Below are positions 16,201 through 26,371 of a stretch of DNA of 64,000 nucleotides, one piece after another. The translations under genes were made by a program, and so were the position numbers. Origin of the DNA: Histophilus somni (lineage in GTDB: Bacteria; Pseudomonadota; Gammaproteobacteria; Enterobacterales; Pasteurellaceae); NCBI RefSeq assembly GCF_014202395.1, contig NZ_JACHGQ010000005.1, positions 1 through 64,000 on the forward strand, given 5' to 3'. The notes beneath the pieces were generated by a model. That model did not search any database. It was not told the origin of the DNA and worked only from the letters and a program-made list of their open reading frames with translations. Numbering within the stretch: position 1 is the stretch's first letter; each line of letters begins with the position of its first letter.

Positions 16201-17164
16201 GTCCTTGTTCTGTGCCGACAAGATGAATTTTCCCCGCATACATGCCGCCAAGCTCACTCACATCTAAAGCAAAGTGCGGTGCGTTTTCACTGAGATTTTG
16301 GCTGTCAATGTGGATAATTTGTAAATCATTTCCGCCATGTTCCATATCTGTCTGTTTGATGGTGTTTTTGCCGGTTACCACATTGAGCTTTTTACCCGCC
16401 CAAATGCCTGCATTGATTTCCGCTTCTCGAGCAAGAATATCGGTATAATTGACACGACTGTTATCTAACCCTTTGCCACTGATGGTTATTTTGCCTCTTT
16501 CTATGTTAATGCTTTCTACTTGTCCATCAATAATCTGCGGTTTGCCTGTGGTCATTGTTGAGCGTGTCGCATTAATCGTACCGCACCCATCACAATGAAG
16601 CCCATTTGGATTAGCGATGATCACTTCGGCTTTTCTGCCTGCCACTTCCACATAACCTTTAAGTTGGGTTGGATGTGTAGATGTTACCTCGTTGAGAATC
16701 ACTTTTGCTTCGCCACGAGCAAGATAAGGATTGCTTTGTACCCAACCTGCTTGCTGTGTTTGTGTGTCTTTGTGGCTGTTATTAAGAATCGCCCCTTTTT
16801 TGTCTACATTAAAATCTTGGTATTTATTATGAGAAAGCCCTTTATCATTCGGGGTTTGAATATTGACTTGCGGTAATCCGTTCGCTGTTTGCAACACAAT
16901 AGGTTGTTGATTTTTGGGAGCGTTGGGATCGGCTTTGATGATTAAGGTTTCCGCAAATACAGACGAGGAAAAGACAAAACTCAAAGCACAGAATAAACGA
17001 AAGACAAGGGGAGTTAAGGTGGCAAAAATGGGTAGAAAATTAACCGCACTTTGCATTTGAGGCATCTCACTTTTTGTTTTTCCTTCGGTTTTTACCGGTT
17101 CTGAAACCACGACAATAGGTTGCAATGTTTTGCTAAAAATCACACGAAACTGACGTTTATTCAT
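10298..17164 (-). CDS. cdiA: CdiA, contact-dependent inhibition toxin filament (two-partner secretion)
   Basis: CdiA of 2288 residues is exported by CdiB and delivers its C-terminus into neighbouring cells. The sequence shows an ESPR-type extended signal (MNKRQFRVIF, hydrophobic 43-70, cleavage likely after VFA71), the TPS domain with NPNG at 185-188 and a CDGC pair soon after, FHA-1 repeats, a middle region with FTNRKQWLSSDYMF near 975 typical of the receptor-binding/YP part, FHA-2 repeats (VGYGFSAS near 1750), and a pretoxin region without a VENN motif. The toxin end is homologous from residue 2113 to the orphan cassettes. AHSLG places a candidate nucleophile at Ser2148, with GDWV (Asp2208) and KAHSDANQN (His2237) as possible partners, suggesting a lipase-like hydrolase. 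Whether it is exported depends on the frameshifted cdiB. Confidence 0.92.
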   Translation of the reverse strand: MNKRQFRVIFSKTLQPIVVVSEPVKTEGKTKSEMPQMQSAVNFLPIFATLTPLVFRLFCALSFVFSSSVFAETLIIKADPNAPKNQQPIVLQTANGLPQVNIQTPNDKGLSHNKYQDFNVDKKGAILNNSHKDTQTQQAGWVQSNPYLARGEAKVILNEVTSTHPTQLKGYVEVAGRKAEVIIANPNGLHCDGCGTINATRSTMTTGKPQIIDGQVESINIERGKITISGKGLDNSRVNYTDILAREAEINAGIWAGKKLNVVTGKNTIKQTDMEHGGNDLQIIHIDSQNLSENAPHFALDVSELGGMYAGKIHLVGTEQGLGVRNAGHIGASADNLVIDSQGKIVNQGMISAKGNLHVSTKKEIQNQGQLLTEAQLSTKSSHLDNRGGKIEGRTAQINATETVNNDRIGSTGSLIQTAEKLDIHSKLVTNKNTKASQSKQPEQGIIAGVLTINSDALANQNGAIYGMQNVQLNLSGHLHNQQGEILSLGELQIQGDKLNMNNEQGKIASRSNLAIYASKLESEGEIESSHNASIHLKQDLTLNNAFKVSGNLDFQTQGNFINNSVLRVGEKLSIQAHNINNNRESELSGKNTQILSNEIINRGLIDGEKTLLKSTALSNLGTGRIYGNHLAIATPNLINGKEDNASPTIAARERLDLAVGSLTNRDHALIFSAGEMGIGGHLNEQHHAEGKASFIDNGSATIEALGNAYVNTARLQNHDLHLRLGENHTDERRVEYAPKNTSRRYVLIDKDGNHGRFDLKNNSRSDRNSYLRLNDGTTIAANSWMHWDYNRHTITTTIEKRDPAKILIGGDLHLSGNDLENNASTLSVGKRLLLGDEVFIKNDKNETLHSTTGTSLNNIDIAGTINVTDKGHWDSFHKKKRRYGIGVRKRWAVYGTGRGDLNDIHPTSHFFFNKVDNTIGQPVDSTNTKITAQAEAIMPNQMNGVIINLPEQSLYQINPDAPNGYLVETDPHFTNRKQWLSSDYMFNALRSDHNITLKRLGDGFYEQRLINEQIHQLTGRRFLDNHQTDDEQYKALMDSGIYYAKKFNLHLGVGLTAEQMAELTADMVWFVNKEVILPSGKKLTVLTPQVYLVARNLDVTSQGALISAREIMGNINGKLTNTGTIAGRNLTALSAKNINNQGLVLGDSVNLLAKQKLVNLGGRIEALDSVILIGKEGVDIASTTTRRAYQDDFGNKFDRTHVDNLAGIHVKDKNGKLIVHSPKDVTIKGAELNSAGGILVQANRIDIGTLNTKNKTDYNADMDNYYRLEQHQEVGSQLNGKGNITLAGEQGVVIRQGEIHSENGDVHIASNGNIRIEEGRNKERLSSASKVKHSGFLQSTTDITKHEHHYDLAQGSTLDGKNVVLQSNANLTVQGSNIVAENQLNARAKNIAIKEAENRVFEQDVEKTTKSGLMGSGGFGFSIGEKKNTTETNQTKYYATGSQVGSLKGDTALIAGKHYQQTGSVVTSRDGDVDITAKSANITAARSDYESNYKHTMEQKGLTIALTGAVASAIQAVDSTLKSVKTVGDSKNNRINAMAAANTGFEAMRAADQIMKIDEALSNGSATGGAVGISITYGQQKSVQTQHSEGNTAEKSQINAGGKVNIQTTGAGKDSHITIAGSDVAGLGSTHLKADGKVSIEAADENHLERSKNKSSGFNVGVAIQFGNGISAGITAGGNVAKGYGNGESQAWVASQVGDKNSKTTIESGSDTNIIGSQVRGKRVELTAENLNIQSLQDTAKYEGKQESMQGQVTVGYGFSASGSYNKSKANSNYAGVKTQAGIFAGDEGYDVDIRNHTDLKGGTITSTEQAEQEGKNQFVTNTLTYQDIYNHSDYSAKGFGLNGGFSVSGGEAPKEIAGVKLQQIGENHQDGSSKVEMGGVAGAASQGNWGIAKLATSFLGQVSDKGSESGITTASINTKNITIRDEQTQQQLTGKTAEEAAKEINKTNLHQEVNKVDIEKIKSDVERDLKTATDFVKNLHERGDEIYYRKEKNEDSVFSIQKKIEDCNHISCLDFKADNSQELKRIIYGDKILTDEQAQLLSKVATAGMLNLKREDKVSSAILYDKDLASIDETAVILNRGSAGYVNEFIFTGFERFRAWANLPSIFGASNATRDHAQINKKLEEYNAHKIAQGKTPINANNVAHSLGVSGNKNMLNWSEYIGNEYKNTKINFLHLGGSYPSAEIDKQAKGLFGDVNTEYHGVKGDWVYKGLGGLFIGNNPNAKQVEGLGFGKAHSDANQNINNLKYVYKFEKDGSKEEKWKKTNEVIQKVYPADINRRFNTINQE

Positions 17165-17197
17165 AAGAAAATCCTCGTTTGAGCCTAATGCACTAAA

Positions 17198-18942
17198 TTA
17201 AAAGGTTAAGCCGATATTAAAGCCGGTTACGGTATGCGATGTTCTAAAACCGCTCGGCTTGCTTAATGGCCGTCCAATAAATACATCATAATAAAAATGC
17301 GTCCAACTACCACGCAGACCTAAAACTGTCCCCATTAAATGATGCCCTAATCGTATTCCATCACTACGTCCCATCACTCTACCGCCATCTAAGGCTAAGT
17401 AAACCCAATGTCCTTTATTTGCAATATTCCAACTGAGTTCATTACGCCATAGCCAACCTCGCTCGCCCGATAAGGTAAGCTCACCGTCAAATCCACGCAC
17501 CGTATAACGCCCACCAATGCTCAATCTATCTTGTTGAATAAGAGGGGTTTTATTCCATTGCGCGGACCAATTCGTATTAAATGCCAAGGGTTGCTTCCCC
17601 ATATAGAAAGGATAATTAACGTCTACCGAGGCGGTAATAATTTTAGGACGAGAATTACCGTTTCCCCAATATTCTTCCGGTGCCGCTATGGTGCGACCTA
17701 CACCTGTTCCCCATTTAAATCCTAGAGAAAGCTTCAGTGTTACTGCCTTAATATATTCAATATGGCTAAGCTTGAGTTGCCAACCAGCCATTCGGCGACG
17801 TTGAACATCAATTTCAGCATCATCAATGTAGTTTTTCGAGTGGCGAGACCAAAACCCGCCTGAAATCGTGGTTTTACGTACCGCATCTCGATAAAGACGA
17901 TAGGCAAGATTTAAATTGGTTGTTTCACTACGCCCAGCATAGAGGTAAGTATTATCAAACGCCCAAAAACATCTTGATGATAATCTGTTTTATACAATGA
18001 GGTGGAGAGTGCCCAATAACCCAAAGGAACAGAATAATAGAAGCCATAGTTTCTCGTTGCTCGACGCCCCGAATTATCGCTGTGACGTTTTAAGCTATGT
18101 GTGAAAGTGGTATAGAATAAATCATTGGCAGAAAAAAGATTATCCCACGAAAGGGTGGCAGAGCCTTGCCATTTCCCCGTAGATGTTGAACCCGAATCAT
18201 CTAAATTTAAGCTAAATCGGAATGGAAACCGCTGTTGATAGGTGATTTTAATATCACTTTCACCGAATGCTGAACTGTTATCAGCCGGAAGAATGTCGAT
18301 ATTGGCATCTGCAGTTGGCACACGTTTGAGATTTTCCAAGGATTGTTCAATATCACGGATATTAACTAAATCTCCCTGTTTAAATGCCAATGCGGTTTTA
18401 GCTGTCAGTTTACTAAACCAAGGGAGACTACTTACATCGGCAATAATCGTATGGCGAACTTGACCGGGAATAACCGTTAAAGAAAATACGCCTTGCGTTA
18501 AATTTTGTTCGCCGGCAACCACTCTGGTTGTGATATAGCCTCGTTCAATCACATTATTTTGCACCTGTTTCATCAAAATCCCTAGCCCTTGAGTTCCGAA
18601 ACAATGCGGTAATTGGAGGTTTAATTGCGTAACAGCTTTATTCAGTGCCCATTGAAATTGGCTAGGTTTTGTCTTGTTATCGGAGGAATAATCTACAATG
18701 GAAAGATGTTGAATGGGATAGCAAGGAGATTCATTAAAGGGAAGTGCGGTAGGTTTTTCTGAAGAAATTTCCATTCTCACATCGGGATCGGAACGAAGTC
18801 GTTCACTTTGCTGTTGAATTTGTTCCTTTTGGCGTTGTTGCTGTTGGGAATCAATACGATTTAATTGGAGGAGCGGTCGTTCTACCGCCGACAATAATGA
18901 TGAAAAACCGCAAAGCCAAATTAATACCGACATTTTTTTCAT
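17198..18942 (-). pseudogene. cdiB: CdiB outer-membrane transporter, single frameshift
   Basis: This is a ShlB/FhaC-type Omp85 transporter for CdiA. The start is the ATG at 18942 (signal peptide MKKMSVLIWLCGFSSLLSA), rather than 18993. The first frame contains a Gln-rich linker, POTRA domain (CFGTQGLGILMKQVQNNVIERGYITTRV) and the first barrel strands, then breaks at about 17962-17969 in TTTTTGGG. The other frame continues without loss (AFDNTYLYAGRSETTNLNL ... IGGRYTVRGFDGEL, with the family VRGF motif, to the final GFNIGLTF). Adding one G or T there restores a ~580-residue protein. It may be a true mutation, phase variation or a sequencing error; without it CdiA would not be exported. Confidence 0.85.
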
Positions 18943-19332
18943 ATGTAGCCCTACAGAAATGAAGAAATCGTACGAATCAATGAGAAATTGCATCTTCAGG
19001 CAGTCTATTCGAAAATGAATAAAAAGTAAAGCGGGTTGATCAATCAGGGACTATATAGTTGGTTTATTTGAGAATGGCTATCTATCGTGATTCGAACATT
19101 TATGATTCGGTTTTCCACAGCGTCAAAATTTCTTCTCGAATATACTAAATGAAAAAAAACTAAGAAGTAAATTTGCTTTCTTTTTTTACTTATTCACTAC
19201 AAAAATAGAAAAAAATCAAATAATCGAGTTTTTTCTATTCCCATTTTATTTAATTTGGAATAGGATACAGGGTTAGCTTTTTCTAAAAGCGGATAAGTTT
19301 ATATTATATTTCCTGAGGCTATAGGAGCAATT
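18943..19332 (+). promoter_or_regulatory. Intergenic region with divergent promoters
   Basis: This 390-bp AT-rich gap separates cdiB (leftward) and the DUF2057 gene (rightward). A TATATT box at about 19301 lies near the DUF2057 start. Long A and T runs around 19140-19250 are typical of a region bound by nucleoid proteins. I see no gene or RNA in it. Confidence 0.35.
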
Positions 19333-19986
19333 ATGAAATTTTCTTTTGCAGCACTTGCAAGTGCAATGCTATTAACAAGTACAGCAGCTTTTGCCGGTAT
19401 AGTAACCAGTTCATCAAACATAGATTTCTTAGCTATTGATGGACAAAAAGCTAATAAAGATCTATTAAAATCTACTAAATCATTTAATATCAATGAATCG
19501 CAAACTCACCAAGTCGTCGTTCGTGTTTCAGAAATTGTTCGTCATGGCTCAGATCGTTCTTTATATGAATCAGATCCTATTGTTGTTACATTTCAAGGCA
19601 CAAACGAAGACGTAGTTATCTCAGCCCCTAAACTGGAAAATGAACGAGATATTAAAAATTTTAAAGATTCACCGTCTGTCATCGTCAAAACAAATAGCGG
19701 AAAAATAATTGCGACAAAACAAGAAATATTGAAGCAAGAAGGTTTCCTTCCAGGGGCTAACCTAATTGATACATTATCTGAATATAATGCATCCGGTTCT
19801 GTTGCTTCAGTTTCCAGCTTTGCAACGGCAATGCCTGCTGTTGCTCTCGGATTTACTAAAGCACAAAAAGGAAAAGTCGTCGTGCAAGGTGAAAATATTG
19901 CGGAGCAACAATTACAGTTCTGGTTTCAACAAGCCGACAAAGAAACTCAAGTTCGCTTCCTCAATTGGGCAAAAAACCAAAAATAA
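19333..19986 (+). CDS. DUF2057 (YccT/CsgI-like, UPF0319) periplasmic protein
   Basis: The 217-residue protein has a signal peptide (MKFSFAALASAMLLTSTAAFA, residues 1-21) and the layout of the UPF0319/DUF2057 family: NIDFLAIDGQK after the signal, a VVVRVSEIVRHGS strand pair near residues 61-73, and a C-terminal FWFQQADKETQVRFLNWA helix. In E. coli the homologue YccT (CsgI) has been linked to curli control, but Pasteurellaceae usually lack curli, so the role here is unknown. The start has AGGAGCAATT upstream. mgsA follows after a terminator; YccT and mgsA are also neighbours in enterobacteria. Confidence 0.85.
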   Translation: MKFSFAALASAMLLTSTAAFAGIVTSSSNIDFLAIDGQKANKDLLKSTKSFNINESQTHQVVVRVSEIVRHGSDRSLYESDPIVVTFQGTNEDVVISAPKLENERDIKNFKDSPSVIVKTNSGKIIATKQEILKQEGFLPGANLIDTLSEYNASGSVASVSSFATAMPAVALGFTKAQKGKVVVQGENIAEQQLQFWFQQADKETQVRFLNWAKNQK

Positions 19987-19995
19987 TTTTATCTC

Positions 19996-20024
19996 AAAAG
20001 TGGGCCTAAGCTCACTTTTTTATT
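19996..20024 (+). terminator. Terminator after the DUF2057 gene
   Basis: AAAAGTGGGC, loop CTAA, GCTCACTTTT forms a stem with one G-T pair, followed by a T-run. It lies between the DUF2057 stop and the mgsA start. Confidence 0.7.
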
Positions 20025-20037
20025 AAGGACTATCATT

Positions 20038-20496
20038 ATGCAAACCACCTATCGCAAATTGACAAAAAACAAAAAAATTGCTTTGGTTGCACACGATCAC
20101 TGCAAACAAGATTTGATACAATGGTGTCAAACTAACCGCACTTTACTTCAACCTCATATTCTTTATGCAACGGGGACAACTGGAAATTTAATTCATCAAG
20201 AAACGAATTTAGAAATCAAAAATTTACTTAGCGGTCCTATGGGAGGAGATCAACAGTTGGGTGGCTTAATTGCAGAAGGCAAAATTGACTTGCTGATATT
20301 CTTTTGGGATCCAATGAATGCAGTTCCTCATGATCCTGATGTCAAAGCCTTAATGCGTATTGCAACTGTTTGGAACATTCCTGTTGCGATGAATATTGCT
20401 ACTGCTGATTTTTTAATTAGTTCTCCTGCATTCCAACAAGAAACTGAAATTCGTATTCCGGACTATCAAGGTTACTTAAAAGAGCGGTTAAAATAA
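20038..20496 (+). CDS. mgsA: Methylglyoxal synthase
   Basis: This cytoplasmic enzyme converts dihydroxyacetone phosphate to methylglyoxal and phosphate, a bypass that relieves phosphate-limited glycolysis. The 152 residues have the family motifs: [14 protein letters not shown] near the N-terminus, the phosphate loop ATGTTGNLI (about 45-53), [12 protein letters not shown] with the catalytic aspartate, and [21 protein letters not shown]. Length matches the E. coli enzyme. The gene lies between a terminator and the yccS-like gene 25 bases downstream, with which it may be co-transcribed. Confidence 0.97.
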   Translation: MQTTYRKLTKNKKIALVAHDHCKQDLIQWCQTNRTLLQPHILYATGTTGNLIHQETNLEIKNLLSGPMGGDQQLGGLIAEGKIDLLIFFWDPMNAVPHDPDVKALMRIATVWNIPVAMNIATADFLISSPAFQQETEIRIPDYQGYLKERLK

Positions 20497-20520
20497 TAAA
20501 AAGTTTAGAAAAAATATAAA

Positions 20521-22686
20521 ATGCCCCCTTGGATTAATACAAAAATCATTCTCTCCATTCCTGTTTTTTTAGCAGTAAATATAGTGACATTCTCTATTTG
20601 GAAACTAAATATTTCCGAACAGTCTATGCCATTAATTTTAGGTATTATTGCAGGCGGACTGGTTGATTTGGATAATAGATTAACAGGACGACTTAAATAT
20701 GTATTTTATACATTAATTGCTTTTTCTATTTCCTCTCTTAGTGTACAACTCACCTTAGGGCATGGAATTGAATATTTGTTATTAATGACCGCTCTTACCT
20801 TTTTATTTACCATGGTTGGTGCTATAGGGCAAAGTTATAGCACTATTGCTTTCGGTACACTCGTTGTAGCTCTTTATACAACATTAACTTATACACCAAA
20901 TGTTTCTTGGTATATCAACCCTATTTTAATTTTATGTGGCACATTACTTTATAGTTTATGCACGGTTTTTGTTCATTTAATGTTTCCAAATCGCCCTGTA
21001 CAAGAAAATATGACAAAAGCTTTTCTTGCTTTATCAGAATATTTAGACACAAAATCACTTTTTTTTGATCCTGATGATATTGAACAATTAGAAAATAAAC
21101 GTGTCATTCTTGCCATGAAAAACGGTAATTTAATTACTGCCTTTAACGCTTGTCGTACAGCATTATTTCATCGCATTCGTGGACAACATAAACATCGCCG
21201 TACGACAAAAATGATTAAATATTATTTTGCTGCACAAGATATTCATGAACGAATTAATTCAAGTCATTTTAATTATCAACAATTATCAGAGCAATTAAAA
21301 AATACGGATCTTATTTTTCGTATCCAACGCTTATTAGAGCTACAAGCACAATCTTGTCGTGAAATTGCTCATAGTCTGCAATACAATAAATCCTATTCGT
21401 ACAATCCTCGTTTGGAACAAGCGATTTTAGGTATTAATCAGTCGTTTGAAATACATTATCAAAACAGTCACTTAAATCAATTACAACGACTTGCCATTAA
21501 AACATTAATCGACAATTTACAGGCAGTTAATTGGCAATTACACCATATGGATCAATATTCGGAAAATACAAATGAACGATCTGAAGGAACGCAAATATAT
21601 ACAGAGCAGATCATTGGTTTAAAAAATATGTGGCGTACAATTTGTAGTCATTTTACCTTTGAATCACAACTTTTTCGCCATGCAATACGCCTATCCATCA
21701 TTGTTTTTGTTAGCTGTAGTTTAGTAGAAATATTTAATTTGCAATTAGGTTATTGGATCTTACTTACTGCTGTTTTCGTATGCCAACCTAATTATTCGGC
21801 GACTAAGTTAAGATTAAAACAACGTATCATTGGTACAATTCTTGGCGTGGTAATCGGTTCTCTATTGCCTTACATACATCCAACTTTAGAATTGCAATTA
21901 GGTTTAGTTGTCGTCACTAGTACATTGTTTTTCTTTTTCCGTAGCAATAATTATAGCTACTCTACTTTTTTTATTACACTACAAGTCTTAATTAGCTTTA
22001 ATATCATGAGATTTGATTTAAATAACGCTCTATTATCTCGCTTAACCGACACATTAATAGGCAGCTTTATTGCTTGGAGTGCTGTTTCTTATTTATGGCC
22101 GGATTGGAAATATCTACAACTAAATAAAGTGATAAAACAAGCGATAAAAGCTAATGCTAAATACTTTTTATATATCATTAGCCAACTATTATTCGGCAAA
22201 GGTGATCCGCTAAAATATCGTATTGCCAGACGGCAAGCACATGAATATGCAACCGCATTAAGTACAACCCTATCAAACATGAATAGCGAACCTAAAAAAT
22301 ATCAAGCCTATTTGCAAGAAGGATTTGAACTAGTCAAAATTAACTATTCGCTACTGAGTTATATTTCTGCTTTAGGTGCATATAGAAAAAATATGCAGAA
22401 AATTCAGCAAAGTGCGGTGTTTTTAGGGGAGTTTTATCCTATCGCCAAAAAATTACTTCATGTCCTTGAGCATATTGAAACTTTAGAACGAGATAATTTT
22501 GAAAAATTATTGCTAAATATTGAGTTTTCTTTAAAACAATTTAGTGATGAACATGCTGATCAGTTCAATCGAAATGAAGTCGCAATTCCATTGCAACAAC
22601 TTAATCTGATTAACCAAATATTACCCGCACTTTATACGGCTTTTAGGCAAAATCAACGTACATCTAAACTTGATACTAATAAATAA
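20521..22686 (+). CDS. yccS: YccS/YhfK-family (FUSC) inner-membrane protein
   Basis: The 721-residue protein has two blocks of membrane helices, about residues 8-155 and 390-520, each followed by a soluble helical part, the arrangement of YccS/YhfK and other FUSC proteins related to aromatic-acid efflux subunits. IIAGGLVDLDNRLTGRLKY (about 43-61) and the second block beginning near RHAIRLSIIVFVSC are characteristic. The substrate is unknown. It starts 25 bases after mgsA and ends convergent with smrB. The ribosome binding site is weak. Confidence 0.85.
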   Translation: MPPWINTKIILSIPVFLAVNIVTFSIWKLNISEQSMPLILGIIAGGLVDLDNRLTGRLKYVFYTLIAFSISSLSVQLTLGHGIEYLLLMTALTFLFTMVGAIGQSYSTIAFGTLVVALYTTLTYTPNVSWYINPILILCGTLLYSLCTVFVHLMFPNRPVQENMTKAFLALSEYLDTKSLFFDPDDIEQLENKRVILAMKNGNLITAFNACRTALFHRIRGQHKHRRTTKMIKYYFAAQDIHERINSSHFNYQQLSEQLKNTDLIFRIQRLLELQAQSCREIAHSLQYNKSYSYNPRLEQAILGINQSFEIHYQNSHLNQLQRLAIKTLIDNLQAVNWQLHHMDQYSENTNERSEGTQIYTEQIIGLKNMWRTICSHFTFESQLFRHAIRLSIIVFVSCSLVEIFNLQLGYWILLTAVFVCQPNYSATKLRLKQRIIGTILGVVIGSLLPYIHPTLELQLGLVVVTSTLFFFFRSNNYSYSTFFITLQVLISFNIMRFDLNNALLSRLTDTLIGSFIAWSAVSYLWPDWKYLQLNKVIKQAIKANAKYFLYIISQLLFGKGDPLKYRIARRQAHEYATALSTTLSNMNSEPKKYQAYLQEGFELVKINYSLLSYISALGAYRKNMQKIQQSAVFLGEFYPIAKKLLHVLEHIETLERDNFEKLLLNIEFSLKQFSDEHADQFNRNEVAIPLQQLNLINQILPALYTAFRQNQRTSKLDTNK

Positions 22687-22687
22687 T

Positions 22688-23194
22688 TTAAACGTCCAGC
22701 AATACCAAAATTGCAGCATCGCCTCCCCATTCCCTTGGTGCTTGATGTAAAGCTCTCACTTTTGGATGCTGCACTAACCAACGAGGAATTTGTTGCTTTA
22801 ACGTATAAGTTCCATATCCCGTCATAATGCAAGCACAATAAACATGCTCCTTTTCACAGGCATGAATAAGGCTTGCCAGCTCAATTTTTGCCTCTTTACG
22901 TGTCAAACCATGTAAATCTAAAAAAAGTTCAGGTGAAAAATCACCACGGCGTAATTGTTTTAACAAATAACGATCTTCATGTGGACGTAAATATTTCACC
23001 GCACTTTCTTCATCTAATAAAGGTTCATATTCATCTGAAAAGAAAAATAATGTATCTTCTTTTTCTCGAACATTGCGAATCTTAACTTTATTCTTTAAAT
23101 TTCGATGACGTGGTGCAATAAAAATATTCTGTTCTATCTTTTTTGCTCCTTGAATTTCACGATGAAAAAGTTCTATATCTTCATCATTCAACAT
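22688..23194 (-). CDS. smrB: SmrB, Smr-domain ribosome rescue endonuclease
   Basis: SmrB cleaves mRNA between collided ribosomes to start rescue. The start is chosen at the ATG at 23194 (MLNDEDIELFHREIQGAKKI), six bases after AGGG, rather than 23221. The 168-residue product has an N-terminal helix region and a C-terminal Smr domain with LDLHGLTRKEAKIEL (the DLHG motif) and ACIMTGYGTYTLKQQIPRWL. The gene is divergent from prmB, as in E. coli, where the SmrB and PrmB genes are also neighbours, so the arrangement is conserved. Confidence 0.92.
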   Translation of the reverse strand: MLNDEDIELFHREIQGAKKIEQNIFIAPRHRNLKNKVKIRNVREKEDTLFFFSDEYEPLLDEESAVKYLRPHEDRYLLKQLRRGDFSPELFLDLHGLTRKEAKIELASLIHACEKEHVYCACIMTGYGTYTLKQQIPRWLVQHPKVRALHQAPREWGGDAAILVLLDV

Positions 23195-23272
23195 GTTTTT
23201 CCCTATTTTTAACTTACCCATTATGAATAACTATGGTATAACTACATCGTTTATTTGCTTGAGAAATTTAAT

Positions 23273-24226
23273 ATGAGTACCATAAATCAATTTAACCAAG
23301 AACTTGTAGATTGCATTTTAACAGATCAGGTTCAGAACAGCCTACATACAATACAAGATTTTCTCAGATGGACCTATAGCATTTTTAACCGTTCAGATAT
23401 TTATTATGGGCATGGTTATGATAATGCTTGGGATGAAAGTCTTCAGCTCATTTTAACCGGATTACACCTCCCCCTAGATTTTCCCGAAAAACTTTATAAT
23501 TCAGCACTCACGACTTCAGAGAAAAATTCACTCATTCAATTAGTTATTGCTAGAATTGAGCAACGTTTACCTATCGCCTATTTAACTAATAGTGCATGGT
23601 TCTGTGGATTAGAATTTTATGTAGATGAACGTGTTATTATTCCTCGTTCACCAATCAGTGCTTTAATCACGAATAAATTCAAAGGGTTACTCCAACAAGA
23701 CCCAATCAGAATTTTAGATCTTTGTACTGGAAGTGGCTGTATTGCTATTGCTTGTGCAGAACAATTTACCCATGCAGAAGTTGATGCGGTTGATTTATCT
23801 ATTGACGCATTAAATGTTGCTGAAATCAATATCGAACGTCATAACCTCACCCATCGTGTATTCCCTATTCAGTCAGATTTATTCAAAAATTTACCGCTCG
23901 ATCAATATGATTTGATTATCACAAACCCACCTTATGTGGATGAAGAAGATTTGCAGGATATGCCTATAGAATTTCATCATGAGCCGGAAATGGCTTTAGG
24001 CTCCGGAATTGACGGACTGACTATTACTAAAGAAATTTTGGCAAATTCTGCTGACTATCTTACTGATAATGGAATACTCATTTGTGAAGTTGGCAATAGT
24101 ATGGTTCATTTAATCGAACAATTCCCGGAGGTGCCTTTCCAATGGTTAGAATTAAGAAATGGCGGAATAGGCGTCTTTGCACTACATAAAAAAGACTTAG
24201 TAAAGTACAAAAAGAAGTTTTTATAA
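23273..24226 (+). CDS. prmB: Ribosomal protein uL3 N5-glutamine methyltransferase
   Basis: PrmB methylates a glutamine of ribosomal protein L3 with S-adenosylmethionine. The ATG at 23273 is chosen over a TTG at 23255. The 317-residue enzyme has a helical N-terminal recognition domain, the SAM-binding loop [16 protein letters not shown] near residues 137-152, and the catalytic NPPY ([11 protein letters not shown]) that holds the glutamine. It ends with a terminator at 24231-24260. It is divergently arranged to smrB with a short shared promoter region. Confidence 0.95.
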   Translation: MSTINQFNQELVDCILTDQVQNSLHTIQDFLRWTYSIFNRSDIYYGHGYDNAWDESLQLILTGLHLPLDFPEKLYNSALTTSEKNSLIQLVIARIEQRLPIAYLTNSAWFCGLEFYVDERVIIPRSPISALITNKFKGLLQQDPIRILDLCTGSGCIAIACAEQFTHAEVDAVDLSIDALNVAEINIERHNLTHRVFPIQSDLFKNLPLDQYDLIITNPPYVDEEDLQDMPIEFHHEPEMALGSGIDGLTITKEILANSADYLTDNGILICEVGNSMVHLIEQFPEVPFQWLELRNGGIGVFALHKKDLVKYKKKFL

Positions 24227-24230
24227 GATA

Positions 24231-24262
24231 AAAGGCATCTGAAAAGAAAGATGCCTTTTGTA
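24231..24262 (+). terminator. Terminator after prmB
   Basis: AAAGGCATCT, then GAAAAGAA, then AGATGCCTTTTG form a stem of about 10 bp followed by a short T-run. It lies just past the prmB stop in the gap to the converging permease gene and may act on both strands. Confidence 0.75.
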
Positions 24263-24293
24263 GATATTGCGTCAAATAAAAAATAAATTTTCG

Positions 24294-25726
<1,433 letters not shown>

Positions 25727-26311
25727 CTATAAAGTACGTCTTGCCGACTTCGGTCTAAAACTTTCAATTACATTGGGATCTGTATCAATATAAATCCCAT
25801 CAATCAGTTGCAAACAATAAGGTACTGCACTGAAAATCCCCTTCACAATGACGTTACCATGTTCATCTTTAACACCTTCGAGCGTTTCTTTAATTGCTTT
25901 GGGTTGCCCGGGTAAATTTAAAATAAGGCTATTTCTACGAATAACACCAACTTGACGAGATAAAATCGCAGTAGGCACAAAATGCAAACTCACTTGACGC
26001 ATTTGCTCACCGAATCCTGGCATTTCACGATCGGCAACAGCCAAAGTTGCATCAGGTGTTACATCTCGTTTTACAGGACCGGTACCGCCTGTAGTTAAAA
26101 CCAAATGACAATGGCAATCATCGACTAATTCACAAAGTGTTTTTTCAATTAAGGTTTGTTCATCGGGGATTAGGCGACTTTCCACTTCGAACGGATCGCA
26201 TAGAGCAGATTTTAACCATTCAAGCAGTTCCGGAATACCTTGATCTTGATAGACACCTTGTGATGCTCGATCAGAGACTGAAACTAAGCCAATTTTTAAA
26301 AGCGTAGCCAT
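25727..26311 (-). CDS. mogA: Molybdopterin adenylyltransferase
   Basis: MogA adenylylates molybdopterin before molybdenum insertion. The start at 26311 (MATLLKIGLVSVSDRASQGV) has AAGGA seven bases upstream. The 194 residues contain VSVSDRASQGVYQDQGIPEL, the nucleotide-binding TTGGTGPVKRDVTPDAT (about 72-88), and LPGQPKAIKETL near residue 140, all typical of MogA. The gene ends 42 bases before glnB, and an uptake sequence core lies in between. Confidence 0.95.
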   Translation of the reverse strand: MATLLKIGLVSVSDRASQGVYQDQGIPELLEWLKSALCDPFEVESRLIPDEQTLIEKTLCELVDDCHCHLVLTTGGTGPVKRDVTPDATLAVADREMPGFGEQMRQVSLHFVPTAILSRQVGVIRRNSLILNLPGQPKAIKETLEGVKDEHGNVIVKGIFSAVPYCLQLIDGIYIDTDPNVIESFRPKSARRTL

Positions 26312-26371
26312 ATTATTTCCTTTTGAAAACTGAGTTCTCATTATACTCAATAACAGGTACTAACATAATAT

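Noticed and set aside
19333-19986. Immunity or export partner of the CDI locus
   Set aside because: The protein matches the DUF2057/YccT family and pairs with mgsA as in enterobacteria; it reads away from the CDI genes.
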